Positions 52,349 through 60,409 are shown, numbered from the stretch's first letter. The stretch: DNA of 64,000 nucleotides from Flavobacteriales bacterium (GCA_016718655.1 JADKCV010000015.1:27729-91728); one strand, 5' to 3'. Notes: generated by a model from the letters alone, not told the origin. A program made the numbers and translations.

Positions 52349-52356
52349 CGAAGGTA
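52349..52356 (-). promoter_or_regulatory. -7-like element TACCTTCG for cysS
   Basis: TACCTTCG followed by CAGGC on the minus strand, 12 bases before ATG 52336. Confidence 0.5.
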
Positions 52357-52396
52357 GCAGGCACCGAGCGATCAGGCCGTTGCGTGCGCGAGCAGG

Positions 52397-53287
52397 CTAT
52401 TGCCGGTCCTCGTCCGTGATCACCGCGTCGCCGGCGAACCGTCCACCCTTGTAGATCTGCATGCGCGTAAGAAGACCGTTGGCGTCGTAGGTGTAGCGCT
52501 TCCCATCGAACAGGCGTCCGTTCACGAAGTCGCCCTGTTGCGAGATGCGCATCTGCCGGTCGTAGAGCGTGTTATACCCGTTCTCCCGGAAGGCGATGGC
52601 GTTGGTGGTCTCGGTGGGTGCCACTGCGGGTGCGGGTGCTGCCTTTGGGTCCACCTTCACGTCATCGGCTTTGGGAACCGAGCGGATGTATTTGCTGTTG
52701 GCCGCATTGATCACCCCGTCGTTGAACTGGGCCACCTGCTGCAACTGTCCATCAGCGGTGTATCGTTTGAGGGTGCCGTCCTCCTTGCCTTGTTCCACCA
52801 TCACTTGAACGGCCAATTGTCCGTTCTCATGGTAATACTTCTGCTCGCCGTCGCGCACTCCTTCTTGGTTGAACACGAAGTCTTGTGCAAGCTTGCCGTT
52901 CGGATGATAGCGTAGGAATTTACCTGTATTGCGATCAAGGTCCCAACTACCCTGCTCTTCCACCTTGCCCGAAGGATAGTAGGTCTTGTACCCGCCTCGC
53001 GGCCGACCCAGTTGATAGGTGATCTCGCTCATGGTGTTACCATTCGGCCAGTATCGGCGCCAAAGCCCGACACGCTTGCCACCCGCGTAGCGTCCTTCCT
53101 CCACCAGCGCGCCTTCTGCATAGCCCGGTTTATCCGAGGACGGGGCGATCACCTTCCAGTAGCCCTGCCTGCGACCCATCTCATCCACCCGGTTCAGGGT
53201 ATCGGGTATTGCGGTCGTGGCCTGAGCGAAGGAGGATCCTGCGGCCAGCAAAAGGGAGAATAGGGCGATGAGCAACGTGCGGTCCAT
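52397..53287 (-). CDS. exported MORN-repeat protein (YwqK-like)
   Basis: A 296-residue protein with signal peptide MDRTLLIALFSLLLAAGSSF and several MORN-like repeats: GRRQGYWKV, GKRVGLWRRYWPNGN, GGYKTYYPSGK, GKFLRYHPNGK, GEQKYYHENGQ and GTLKRYTADGQ, then a Pro/Ala-rich spacer and a last copy near the C-terminus (GKRYTYDANGLLTRM). MORN repeats usually mediate membrane or protein association. Database names mention an antitoxin (YwqK), but nothing in this locus shows a toxin partner. ATG 53287 is chosen because it gives the signal peptide. A weak TAACCTTG element lies at 53335-53342. Confidence 0.85.
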   Translation of the reverse strand: MDRTLLIALFSLLLAAGSSFAQATTAIPDTLNRVDEMGRRQGYWKVIAPSSDKPGYAEGALVEEGRYAGGKRVGLWRRYWPNGNTMSEITYQLGRPRGGYKTYYPSGKVEEQGSWDLDRNTGKFLRYHPNGKLAQDFVFNQEGVRDGEQKYYHENGQLAVQVMVEQGKEDGTLKRYTADGQLQQVAQFNDGVINAANSKYIRSVPKADDVKVDPKAAPAPAVAPTETTNAIAFRENGYNTLYDRQMRISQQGDFVNGRLFDGKRYTYDANGLLTRMQIYKGGRFAGDAVITDEDRQ

Positions 53288-53400
53288 GGCTGTCGAAACT
53301 GGGTGATCCGTGCGCGGAACGCGGAACAAGGCCACAAGGTTACACCGCAAGCAAGAATGCCTTGCCCGGTATCCGGAACCAGCGCGTCGAACCAGCCCCC

Positions 53401-54351
53401 TTAGCGCGGGATCTCCCGCTTGAGGTTGAGCATCATATCATCCACCATGGCACGCAGGTCGAAGGTGGGCTTCCAACCCCAATCGGCACGGGCGGCACTG
53501 TCGTCGATACTGCTCGGCCAGCTGTTGGCAATGGCCTGGCGATGGTCCGGTGCATAGTCCAGCTTGAACCCAGGGAGGTGACGCTTGATCTCAGCAGCGA
53601 TATCCTCGGGGCTGAAGCTGAAGCCGGCCAGGTTGTAGCTGGTACGTTCCTTGACCAGCTCGGCAGGGGCTTCCATCAGGTCGATGGTGGCCCGGATGGC
53701 GTCGGGCATGTACATCATGGGAAGTTTGGTGCCGCGATCCAGGAAGCTGGTATAGGTGCCGTGCTTGATGGCCTCGTGGAAGATGTGCACCGCATAGTCG
53801 GTGGTACCTCCGCCGGGCGCGCTCTTCCAGCCGATCAGGCCGGGATAACGGATACTGCGAACATCCACTCCATACCGCTTGTGGTAGTAGTTGCACCACT
53901 GTTCACCCGCCTGCTTGCTGATGCCATAGACCGTGCTGGGCTCGGCGATGGTATGCTGGGGCGTGCCATCCTTGGGCGTGGTGGGGCCGAACACGGCGAT
54001 GCTGCTGGGCCAGTAGACGCGTTGGAGCTTACCCTCCCGGGCGAGTTCCAGCACGATGAAGAGGCTCTCCATGTTCAACTTCCAAGCGAAGGCGGGGTCC
54101 TTCTCGGCAGTAGCGCTGAGCAGGGCTGCCAGCAGATACACCTCGGTGATGGCGTACTTCTCGATGATCCGTTCGATACCCCGGCGGTCCATGGCATCCA
54201 CCATGGCGAAAGGGCCGTCCATCCTCACCTGTGGCTCCTTGATGTCGGAGGCCACCACGTTCTCATTGCCAAAACGAGCGCGCAGGCCTTCGACGAGTTC
54301 CGTACCGATCTGGCCGCTGGAGCCGATGACGAGGATCTTCTTCTGTTCCAT
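53401..54351 (-). CDS. L-threonine 3-dehydrogenase, SDR (NAD-dependent epimerase-like) type
   Basis: A 316-residue extended-SDR protein. It has the Rossmann motif VIGSSGQIGTEL near the N-terminus, LLAALLSATAEKDP, the WPSSIAVFGPTTP strand and the catalytic YGISKQAGE (YxxxK). The mid-region GLIGWKSAPGGGTTDYAVHI, with its substrate loop, matches the SDR-type threonine dehydrogenases known in Flavobacteriales rather than the zinc-dependent MDR type. It makes 2-amino-3-ketobutyrate from threonine. The partner 2-amino-3-ketobutyrate CoA ligase (kbl) is not in this window. The -7-like CAACTTTG element is at 54359-54366. Confidence 0.88.
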   Translation of the reverse strand: MEQKKILVIGSSGQIGTELVEGLRARFGNENVVASDIKEPQVRMDGPFAMVDAMDRRGIERIIEKYAITEVYLLAALLSATAEKDPAFAWKLNMESLFIVLELAREGKLQRVYWPSSIAVFGPTTPKDGTPQHTIAEPSTVYGISKQAGEQWCNYYHKRYGVDVRSIRYPGLIGWKSAPGGGTTDYAVHIFHEAIKHGTYTSFLDRGTKLPMMYMPDAIRATIDLMEAPAELVKERTSYNLAGFSFSPEDIAAEIKRHLPGFKLDYAPDHRQAIANSWPSSIDDSAARADWGWKPTFDLRAMVDDMMLNLKREIPR

Positions 54352-54358
54352 CGGGGGT

Positions 54359-54366
54359 CAAAGTTG
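54359..54366 (-). promoter_or_regulatory. -7-like element CAACTTTG for the threonine dehydrogenase gene
   Basis: CAACTTTG on the minus strand, one base off TAnnTTTG at the first position, ends seven bases before ATG 54351. Confidence 0.35.
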
Positions 54367-54465
54367 GTGAAGATCCGAGGTATCGAAACCATTCCCTGCT
54401 TCGCAAGGGAGTTTCATTCATCATCAACGGACCTTGCAAAGGAACCGTATCCCGGGAGTATCACC

Positions 54466-55014
54466 TCAGTGACCTTGGGACGATTCGAAGGAGTTAAGGA
54501 AACGCAGCATATTGCGTTCTTCGCGCCCTGTATAGAACGGTGCGGGTGTGGCGGCGTTCATGACCACGGCGCGGTCACCCATCAAATGGACGACGACGCC
54601 TAGTCGGATCTCGCTAGCGTTCACGAACCAGCCTCCCCGGACACCGTTGCCCACCTGCTGAACAGGACCAGGGCCCACACTGGGAGTGCCTCCAATACGC
54701 TCAACGATCAGTGGCCAGAGCGAGTCCATTGTTTGAGCTTCGGTCAACGTCCCCCAACGTTCAGGTAATCGGAACCAGGACGAGGCATAAGTGATCCCAC
54801 TATCAGCCAGGATATTGATGTGCGTGGAAACCGTGTCGCTACCAAGGAGGATCGTCCCGTTCTGAGCGCCACTGGCCACTGGCATCCGGACTGAAAAGCC
54901 GCCGTCATCGATCGCTTCAGATAGGGGCCACTCATCGGATGATCCAGAACAACCAACAGACAGTACAGCAGAAAGGAAAACGGCCTTAGGCCAATTGGAG
55001 AACAAAGAAGACAT
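54466..55014 (-). CDS. small lipoprotein of unknown function
   Basis: A 182-residue lipoprotein: signal peptide MSSLFSNWPKAVFLSAVLSV with the lipidated Cys in VGCSG. The mature part is a mixed alpha/beta domain (SVRMPVASGAQNGTILLG, INILADSGITYASSWFRLPE). Segments such as VVVHLMGDRAVVMNAA and the final NMLRFLNSFESSQGH resemble a periplasmic stress-type fold, but no family is recognised. ATG 55014 is inside the 3' end of the upstream gene (29-base overlap), which suggests translational coupling. Confidence 0.75.
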   Translation of the reverse strand: MSSLFSNWPKAVFLSAVLSVGCSGSSDEWPLSEAIDDGGFSVRMPVASGAQNGTILLGSDTVSTHINILADSGITYASSWFRLPERWGTLTEAQTMDSLWPLIVERIGGTPSVGPGPVQQVGNGVRGGWFVNASEIRLGVVVHLMGDRAVVMNAATPAPFYTGREERNMLRFLNSFESSQGH

Positions 55015-55279
55015 GCTGAACGAGAAAGAAAAGTGCAACAATGAAGGAGAGTACTTGGAACACTTCCAATACCCTGGTGGGTTTCGTCGAGATGGTAGAG
55101 CCCAAGGTAAGGATGCACCCGATGGCGGCACTTACCGCGAGCGATAGCGAAGCCCGTGCGGCGGAATTGACGACGCAGACACAGGCATCGATCATGGACT
55201 GATGGGCAAGATCGGCTGCGAGCACCAGAAAACCGAGAAGGAGACCGGAGATAAGTAGTAGACTCGTTGACCTCAACAT
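54986..55279 (-). CDS. small membrane protein, about three helices
   Basis: A 97-residue hydrophobic protein (STSLLLISGLLLGFLVLAAD, ASLSLAVSAAIGCILTLG, VLEVFQVLSFIVALFFLV) with three predicted transmembrane segments. It is the gene upstream of the small lipoprotein and overlaps it by 29 bases in a different frame. The tight overlap suggests a two-gene envelope module. No family recognised; the short length and lack of motifs leave its role open. Confidence 0.65.
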   Translation of the reverse strand: MLRSTSLLLISGLLLGFLVLAADLAHQSMIDACVCVVNSAARASLSLAVSAAIGCILTLGSTISTKPTRVLEVFQVLSFIVALFFLVQHVFFVLQLA

Positions 55280-55303
55280 GGATGGGACCGGTTGAAAAGA
55301 AAA

Positions 55304-55331
55304 TGGGGAACCTTGTTTCCAAGGTTCCCCA
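55304..55331 (-). terminator. strong intrinsic terminator after the 74-aa lipoprotein gene
   Basis: A perfect 12-bp stem (TGGGGAACCTTG at 55304-55315 with CAAGGTTCCCCA at 55320-55331) around a four-base loop. On the minus strand it is followed by TTTTCTTTTC, a clear U-tract. It lies 17 bases after the stop at 55349. Confidence 0.88.
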
Positions 55332-55348
55332 ACTTCTTGAACAGTGAA

Positions 55349-55573
55349 CTACGACTTGTCGCAGGTGCAGCTTCCGCCAGCGAGGGTAGCAGCAGCAGCG
55401 CAAGCATCTTCGTAAGCCTCCACATCCTTCTTCTTACCGCAGGTCTCAGGGTAAGTGTAGGTTGTCTGGGTGCCCAGGAAGTCATAGGTGTACTTGCAGG
55501 TGCTGCACTTCTTGCAAGAAGGGAGCGTCATCACGAAAGCGGCCGCAGCCAGAACAACAAGAACCTTTTTCAT
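55349..55573 (-). CDS. Cys-rich small lipoprotein (74 aa)
   Basis: MKKVLVVLAAAAFVMTLPSC predicts a lipoprotein or signal peptide ending near Cys20. It is followed by KKCSTCKYTYDFLGTQTTYT and PETCGKKKDVEAYEDACAAA with six or seven Cys, and the end is AGGSCTCDKS. Small Cys-rich lipoproteins of this pattern are frequent in Flavobacteriales. Start ATG 55573 gives the signal peptide; an in-frame extension to 55699 crosses the promoter and is rejected. A strong terminator follows at 55304-55331. Confidence 0.75.
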   Translation of the reverse strand: MKKVLVVLAAAAFVMTLPSCKKCSTCKYTYDFLGTQTTYTYPETCGKKKDVEAYEDACAAAATLAGGSCTCDKS

Positions 55574-55604
55574 CGTTCGAAGGGTTATTGGGGGGTTTGG
55601 GGGG

Positions 55605-55636
55605 CAAACATAGTAAAAATCCATATCCGAGCGCAA
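55605..55636 (-). promoter_or_regulatory. promoter of the 74-aa lipoprotein gene (TTG, 21-base spacer, TATGTTTG)
   Basis: TATGTTTG at 55605-55612, a perfect TAnnTTTG, with TTG at 55634-55636 on the minus strand. It is followed by a 31-base G/C-poor leader to ATG 55573. Confidence 0.6.
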
Positions 55637-55764
55637 CTGACCCAGTTGACCCAAAATAAGTTCTGTCCTCCTGATCATCAGGCACTTGATCGTCATCACC
55701 TGCCTTGGGACCCCTGACGAAGGATGACTTCGGCGCCCATCGATACGCTCCTATCGAACCTCAG

Positions 55765-55772
55765 TACCTTAG
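55765..55772 (+). promoter_or_regulatory. -7-like element TACCTTAG for trhO
   Basis: TACCTTAG followed by CGCC, 14 bases before ATG 55787. It supports that ATG over the upstream start at 55724. Confidence 0.45.
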
Positions 55773-55786
55773 CGCCTCGGTCCGTC

Positions 55787-56908
55787 ATGATTGCCAACGA
55801 CATACACCACCTCCGCAACCTACGCGGCCCACAGGAGCTCCGAAACCGTCTTGAACGTGAAGGCGTGCCCCGTACCACCCTTTCGTTCTATCGGTATGTG
55901 CGGCTGATCGATGTGGAAGCGCTGCGGCACACCCTTTACCAGGAGTGGGAGGCGCTGGGAGTGCTCGGTCGCATCTACCTCTCCCAGGAAGGCATCAATG
56001 CGCAATTGAGCTTGCCTACGGCGAACCTGGACGCGTTCCGGGCCAACCTCGATAGCCGCGGAACCTTCCGGGAAGTCCCTTGGAAGATAGCTGTGGAGGA
56101 TGATGGCCGGAGCTTTCTCAAGCTGGCCATCAAGGTGCGGAAGAAGATCGTAGCTGATGGGCTGGCCGATGACGCGTTCGACGTGACCAACGTGGGCGCG
56201 CACCTCGACGCGAAGACCTTCAATCGGAAGATGGAAGAAGGTGCGGTGGTGATCGACATGCGCAACAACTACGAATGCCTGATCGGGCATTTCGAAGGCG
56301 CCTACCTGCCCAAGGCCGACAATTTCCGCGGGGCGATCGACGAGGTGGTGGAGGCGCTGAAGGACCGCAAGGAGCAGGAAGTGCTCATGTACTGCACTGG
56401 CGGCATCCGCTGCGAAAAAGCCAGCGCCTATCTGAAACACGAAGGCTTCACGAACGTCGCGCAATTGCACGGTGGCATCATCGATTATGCGCGCCAACTG
56501 AAGGCCGAGGGGCTGAAGAGCAAATACCTCGGGCAGAACTTCGTGTTCGACGAACGGCTGGCCGAGCGCATCACCGAAGATGTGGTGAGCACCTGCATGC
56601 AGTGCGGCACCAAGAGCGACCGCATCGGTAACTGCCACGAGGCTACCTGCAACATGCTGTTGGTCCAATGCGAAACGTGCGCTGGGAAATACGCCGACTG
56701 CTGCTCACCGAGCTGCCGCGAGATCCACCAACTGCCCATGGAACAACAGCGCATCTGGCGCAAAGGCCGCAGCACCCGGAGCACCAAGACCAAAGCCATC
56801 AATGACCCCGAAGGTCTGCGGCAGCGCATCCGGGAGGAGGAGACCATCCTTGCCGAAAAAGGGACGCTTCATCCTGAGTTGACGGTTATCAGTCAAAAGC
56901 CCAACTAA
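55787..56908 (+). CDS. trhO: tRNA uridine(34) hydroxylase TrhO (rhodanese-related)
   Basis: A 373-residue protein of the YceA/TrhO family, which makes 5-hydroxyuridine at tRNA wobble position 34. It has the acylphosphatase-like N-terminal region (about 25-130: RIYLSQEGINAQLSLP) and a rhodanese domain (about 145-250: VIDMRNNYECLIGHFEGA). The active-site Cys is in LMYCTGGIRCEKASAYL. The Cys-rich C-terminal part (CMQCGTKSDRIGNCHEATC, then CETCAGKYADCCSPSC) is typical of the family and probably binds metal. ATG 55787 is preferred because of the -7 element just upstream. Confidence 0.94.
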   Translation: MIANDIHHLRNLRGPQELRNRLEREGVPRTTLSFYRYVRLIDVEALRHTLYQEWEALGVLGRIYLSQEGINAQLSLPTANLDAFRANLDSRGTFREVPWKIAVEDDGRSFLKLAIKVRKKIVADGLADDAFDVTNVGAHLDAKTFNRKMEEGAVVIDMRNNYECLIGHFEGAYLPKADNFRGAIDEVVEALKDRKEQEVLMYCTGGIRCEKASAYLKHEGFTNVAQLHGGIIDYARQLKAEGLKSKYLGQNFVFDERLAERITEDVVSTCMQCGTKSDRIGNCHEATCNMLLVQCETCAGKYADCCSPSCREIHQLPMEQQRIWRKGRSTRSTKTKAINDPEGLRQRIREEETILAEKGTLHPELTVISQKPN

Positions 56909-56928
56909 GGGCGCGAAATTTCGCGCCC
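56909..56928. terminator. 20-bp palindrome terminator after trhO
   Basis: GGGCGCGAAATTTCGCGCCC is a perfect inverted repeat immediately after the trhO stop at 56908. It would terminate transcription weakly on the plus strand (no U-run) and could equally be a regulatory or processing site upstream of hmgA. Confidence 0.55.
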
Positions 56929-56965
56929 CAACCTTCGTCCTGAACAGAGATCACAGCCGAGACCA

Positions 56966-58123
56966 ATGCCTATCTACCATACCCTGGGCAAGATCCCCCA
57001 CAAGCGGCACACCGTCTTCAAGAACGGCAAGGACCGCTTCTACTACGAGCAGCTCTTCGGCACGATCGGCTTCGATGGCATGAGCACGCTGAGCTACCAC
57101 ACCCACCGTCCCACGATGGTGAAGGAGCTGCGCAAGCCCAAGGACGTATCGCCCAAGATCGCCATCGAGAAGAACATGCGCTCGCTGCGGCTGCATGGCT
57201 TCAAGACCAAGCCCGAGAAGGACCACCTGGCCGCGCGCAAGACCATGCTGGTGAACAGCGACTGCGCCATCGTGTTGTCCGCGCCGCAGGCCAAGAGCGT
57301 GGACTACTTCTACAAGAACGCCGACTGCGATGAGATGATCTTCATCCACAAGGGCAGCGGCACCCTGCGCACCTTCCTGGGCAACATCGACTTCAAGTAC
57401 GGCGACTACCTGATGATCCCCCGCGGGATGATCTACACCATGGAGTTCAAGGACAGCGACAACCGCCTGTTCATCGTGGAGAGCCACCGCCCCATGTACA
57501 CGCCCAAGCGGTACCGCAACTACTTCGGTCAGCTGCTGGAGCACAGCCCCTTCTGTGAGCGCGACATCCGCCGTCCGAAGAAGCTGGAGACCCACGACGA
57601 GAAGGGCGACTTCGTGATCAAGGTGAAGAAGCAAGGCCTCTTGCATGAGTTCGTGTACGCCTCGCACCCCTTTGATGTGGTGGGCTGGGACGGCTACAAC
57701 TACCCCTATGCCTTCAGCATCCACGACTTCGAGCCCATCACCGGCCGCGTACACCTGCCGCCGCCCATCCACCAGACCTTCGAGACGGATGCCTTCGTGG
57801 TGTGCAGCTTCGTGCCGCGCCTCTACGACTACCACCCGCAGGCCATCCCCGCGCCGTACAACCACAGCAACATCGACAGCGACGAGGTGCTCTACTACGT
57901 GGACGGCGACTTCATGAGCCGCAACGACATCGGCCCGGGCCACATCAGTTTGCACCCCGCCGGCATCCCCCACGGTCCGCACCCCGGCGCCATGGAGCGC
58001 AGCATCGGCAAAAAGGTGACCGACGAGCTCGCCGTGATGGTGGACACCTTCAAGCCCTTGATGGTGACCGAGGAGTGCTTGAAGATCGACGATGGGAAGT
58101 ATTACAAGAGTTGGATCGAGTGA
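56966..58123 (+). CDS. hmgA: homogentisate 1,2-dioxygenase
   Basis: A 385-residue non-heme iron dioxygenase opening the ring of homogentisate in tyrosine breakdown. It contains DEMIFIHKGSGTLRTFLGNI, FKYGDYLMIPRG, the cupin-like YPYAFSIHDFEPITGRVHLP, and APYNHSNIDSDEVLYYVDGD followed by HPAGIPHGPHPG, which supplies the iron ligands (His/Glu and His). Length fits the shorter bacterial class. Codon use is strongly biased to C/G-ending codons, like gdhA, implying high expression. It is followed by the broken gene at 58143 and then hppD, so the tyrosine pathway genes are close but interrupted. Confidence 0.95.
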   Translation: MPIYHTLGKIPHKRHTVFKNGKDRFYYEQLFGTIGFDGMSTLSYHTHRPTMVKELRKPKDVSPKIAIEKNMRSLRLHGFKTKPEKDHLAARKTMLVNSDCAIVLSAPQAKSVDYFYKNADCDEMIFIHKGSGTLRTFLGNIDFKYGDYLMIPRGMIYTMEFKDSDNRLFIVESHRPMYTPKRYRNYFGQLLEHSPFCERDIRRPKKLETHDEKGDFVIKVKKQGLLHEFVYASHPFDVVGWDGYNYPYAFSIHDFEPITGRVHLPPPIHQTFETDAFVVCSFVPRLYDYHPQAIPAPYNHSNIDSDEVLYYVDGDFMSRNDIGPGHISLHPAGIPHGPHPGAMERSIGKKVTDELAVMVDTFKPLMVTEECLKIDDGKYYKSWIE

Positions 58124-58142
58124 TCCGAACACCCTGAACACC

Positions 58143-58527
58143 ATGCGAACAAAAGATCTGTTCTTCGGAATTCTGATGACGATCGGATGCACGGTTCCTG
58201 TGCTTTCACAAGAGGCCAGAAGAGATGTACGTATCGGTCCCTGCCAGGGAGCGGACAAGGGACGTTCGTAATGCGGACTGTCCCCTGGGTGGGTGGTGAC
58301 GAGAAAGACGGAGTCCCGGCGATCGTTGCCGATCTCAGCGACTGGAAGCGTTTGAAAAGCAGCCCCGGGCGCGTTCCTGTGAGGTCATTGTCATCAACGA
58401 TTACAAGCGACCATCTGGCTCAAAGATCGTGAGCGAGGAAATGGAAGCCCGCATGCAACAGGAGATCCAATTCTACATGGTGCAACGCGTCAGACCTTGT
58501 CCTGAGTGCACGGCAGCAAACAACTGA
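58143..58527 (+). pseudogene. frame-broken gene for a small exported protein between hmgA and hppD
   Basis: Three adjacent frames together look like one secreted protein. Frame 1 from ATG 58143 gives a signal peptide (MRTKDLFFGILMTIGCTVPV, then LSQEAR). A second frame gives FVMRTVPWVGGDEKDGVPAI (about 58270-58340). A third gives QPRARSCEVIVINDYKRPSG followed by SKIVSEEMEARMQQEIQF (58360-58470) to the stop TGA at 58525-58527. Each piece has protein-like composition and they are collinear, so at least two indels separate them from an intact gene. Either the gene is decayed or the assembly has errors. The intact product would be about 125 residues, exported, function unknown. Confidence 0.6.
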
Positions 58528-58565
58528 ACAGTAACCCGATCATCTGATCGACAGATCGAGAACAC

Positions 58566-59711
58566 ATGGCAACCGGATTGAAAGACGTCGACTACGGCCT
58601 GGAGAAGATCATGGCCGATGCACAGGACTTCCTGCCCCTGCTGGGCACGGACTACGTGGAACTGTACGTGGGCAACGCCAAGCAGAGCGCCCACTACTAC
58701 AAGAGCGCGTGGGGCTTCCAGAGCGTGGCCTACGCCGGCCTGGAGACGGGCATGAAGGACCGCACGAGCTACGTGCTGGTGCAGGACAAGATCCGCCTGG
58801 TGCTGACCACGCCGATGAACCCCGAGAGCCCGATCAACGAGCACATCCGCAAGCACGGCGATGGCGTGAAGGTGATCGCCCTGTGGGTGCCCGATGCGAA
58901 GAAGGCCTGGGAGGAGACCACCAAGCGCGGCGCGAAGAGCTTCATGGAGCCGGTGCGTGAGGAGGATGAACACGGCCACGTGATCCGCAGCGGCATCCAC
59001 ACCTACGGCGAGACGGTACACATCTTCGTGGAGCGCGATAATTACAAGGGTGCGTTCCTGCCCGGCTTCAAGCCCTGGAAGAGCCACTACAACCCGGAGC
59101 CGGTGGGCCTGAAGTTCATCGATCACATGGTGGGAAACGTGGGCTGGGGCGAGATGAACACCTGGGTGGATTTCTACGCCCGCGTGATGGGCTTCGCGCA
59201 GCTCGTGAGCTTCGATGACAAGGACATCAGCACCGAGTACACCGCGCTGATGAGCAAGGTGATGAGCAACGGCAACGGCCGCATCAAGTTCCCGATCAAC
59301 GAGCCGGCCGAGGGCAAGAAGAAGAGCCAGATCGAGGAGTACATCGACTTCTACAACGGTGCCGGCGTGCAGCACATCGCGGTGGCCACCAACAACATCA
59401 TCGAAACGGTGGGCGCGCTGAAGGACCGCGGCGTGGAGTTCCTCTACGTGCCGCCCAGCTACTACGACACGGTGATGGACCGCGTGGGCGAGATCGACGA
59501 GGACCTGGCGGTGCTGAAGCAGCACGGCGTGCTGGTGGACCGCGACGACGAGGGCTACCTGCTGCAGCTCTTCACCAAGCCGGTGCTGGACCGCCCCACG
59601 ATGTTCTTCGAGATCATCCAGCGCAAGGGCGCGAAGAGCTTCGGCAAGGGCAACTTCAAGGCGCTGTTCGAGGCGATCGAGCGGGAGCAGGAGAACAGGG
59701 GGACGCTCTAA
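58566..59711 (+). CDS. hppD: 4-hydroxyphenylpyruvate dioxygenase
   Basis: A 381-residue iron dioxygenase making homogentisate from 4-hydroxyphenylpyruvate. The two glyoxalase-like halves supply the iron ligands: His in LKFIDHMVGNVG, His in GAGVQHIAVATNNI, and Glu in MFFEIIQRKG. The C-terminal FGKGNFKALFEAIEREQENR is the conserved gate helix. Codon bias is strong, as in hmgA. With hmgA upstream, it forms the upper part of tyrosine catabolism; fumarylacetoacetase and maleylacetoacetate isomerase are not in this window. Confidence 0.96.
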   Translation: MATGLKDVDYGLEKIMADAQDFLPLLGTDYVELYVGNAKQSAHYYKSAWGFQSVAYAGLETGMKDRTSYVLVQDKIRLVLTTPMNPESPINEHIRKHGDGVKVIALWVPDAKKAWEETTKRGAKSFMEPVREEDEHGHVIRSGIHTYGETVHIFVERDNYKGAFLPGFKPWKSHYNPEPVGLKFIDHMVGNVGWGEMNTWVDFYARVMGFAQLVSFDDKDISTEYTALMSKVMSNGNGRIKFPINEPAEGKKKSQIEEYIDFYNGAGVQHIAVATNNIIETVGALKDRGVEFLYVPPSYYDTVMDRVGEIDEDLAVLKQHGVLVDRDDEGYLLQLFTKPVLDRPTMFFEIIQRKGAKSFGKGNFKALFEAIEREQENRGTL

Positions 59712-59732
59712 CCCGATATCACACAACACACA

Positions 59733-59760
59733 AAGAAGGGCGCCCGGTGGGCGCCTTCTT
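59733..59760 (+). terminator. intrinsic terminator after hppD
   Basis: AAGAAGG (59733-59739) plus CGCCC pair with GGGCG plus CCTTCTT (ending 59760), with one bulged G and a short GGT loop. It lies about 20 bases after the hppD stop and is followed by CTTTC. Confidence 0.75.
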
Positions 59761-60082
59761 CTTTCAGACTCACCGCGGATCGACCTACTTTGCGTGCTTT
59801 CAACAACAGCCACAAGCACTCGGTCCGCCTCATCAATGGTCACTCTCCAATATTCGTGGAACGAAGATCCGAGTTGCACCCGCCCTCCTGATGCGGCATC
59901 CGAGCTGGTCACCGGCGGTCATCAGGCCCACCGGCAAGCGAAGGCGTGCGGAATTGTGCCCGGGCACGTAACCGATATGGATCGGGATCGGCCGAACCAT
60001 CAGCACGGTTGGCGGAACGGGCCGCCTTGGTCGGCAGTTGCGACCGACCCATCAGCCGCACTGCTGTTCGCCTTGTTAGCGG
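59761..60082. other. stretch without a recognisable gene
   Basis: A TACTTTGC string at 59786-59793 resembles a -7 element on the plus strand, but the open frames that follow (for example 59794-60246) have no protein-like composition. On the minus strand the region is an extension of the broken lipoprotein-like sequence to its right. I see no RNA gene or repeat. Confidence 0.45.
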
Positions 60083-60295
60083 TCACCCTGCCGAGCAGAC
60101 CGGCAACACACCTCGCAAAGACGTCCTTGAAGGTGATGGAACTCCCGGTCGACCGTTGGAGGAGCAACGGGTGGTCGGCAGGAACCATGGCGGGTTCGGG
60201 CTTGACGCAACAGTCAGTTTGTTCGTGCGATACGCTCCGCATGTGATGAGCATGAGAACAGAGGCGAGAATGAGCAGGGTTCCTTGACGCTTCAT
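60083..60295 (-). pseudogene. start of a small lipoprotein gene, probably frame-broken
   Basis: ATG 60295 opens MKRQGTLLILASVLMLITCG, a convincing lipoprotein signal peptide with lipobox LITC. After about residue 30 (NKLTVASSPNPPWF) the frame becomes low-complexity Ser/Pro/Arg and stops at 60083. Another frame over the same bases reads PADHPLLLQRSTGSSITFKD and continues to a stop near 60000, which looks more protein-like. A single indel near 60200 would join them into a lipoprotein of about 98 residues. No family recognised. Confidence 0.45.
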
Positions 60296-60409
60296 GATGA
60301 TCGTCGGGACTTGGCGGACGGCCTTGTCCGACGATGCGAAACAACGGAGGCGCGGAAGCCTCCACCAGCGCGTTACTACCCGAAATGCACACCCCGTGAA
60401 AACACCTGT

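Noticed and set aside
52397..53287. Annotating the MORN-repeat protein as an antitoxin
   Set aside because: The name in databases derives from a homologue, but there is no toxin gene in this locus and the protein has an export signal.
53362..54603. 413-codon plus-strand open frame opposite the threonine dehydrogenase
   Set aside because: The minus frame has the SDR motifs YGISK and the Rossmann loop; the plus frame is His/Gly/Val-rich without pattern.
56951..58258. 435-codon minus-strand open frame opposite hmgA
   Set aside because: Val/Leu/His/Arg-rich antisense of a highly biased gene, with no domain recognised.
58473..59912. 479-codon minus-strand open frame opposite hppD
   Set aside because: It spans the hppD antisense and its terminator; only the sense frame carries iron-ligand motifs.
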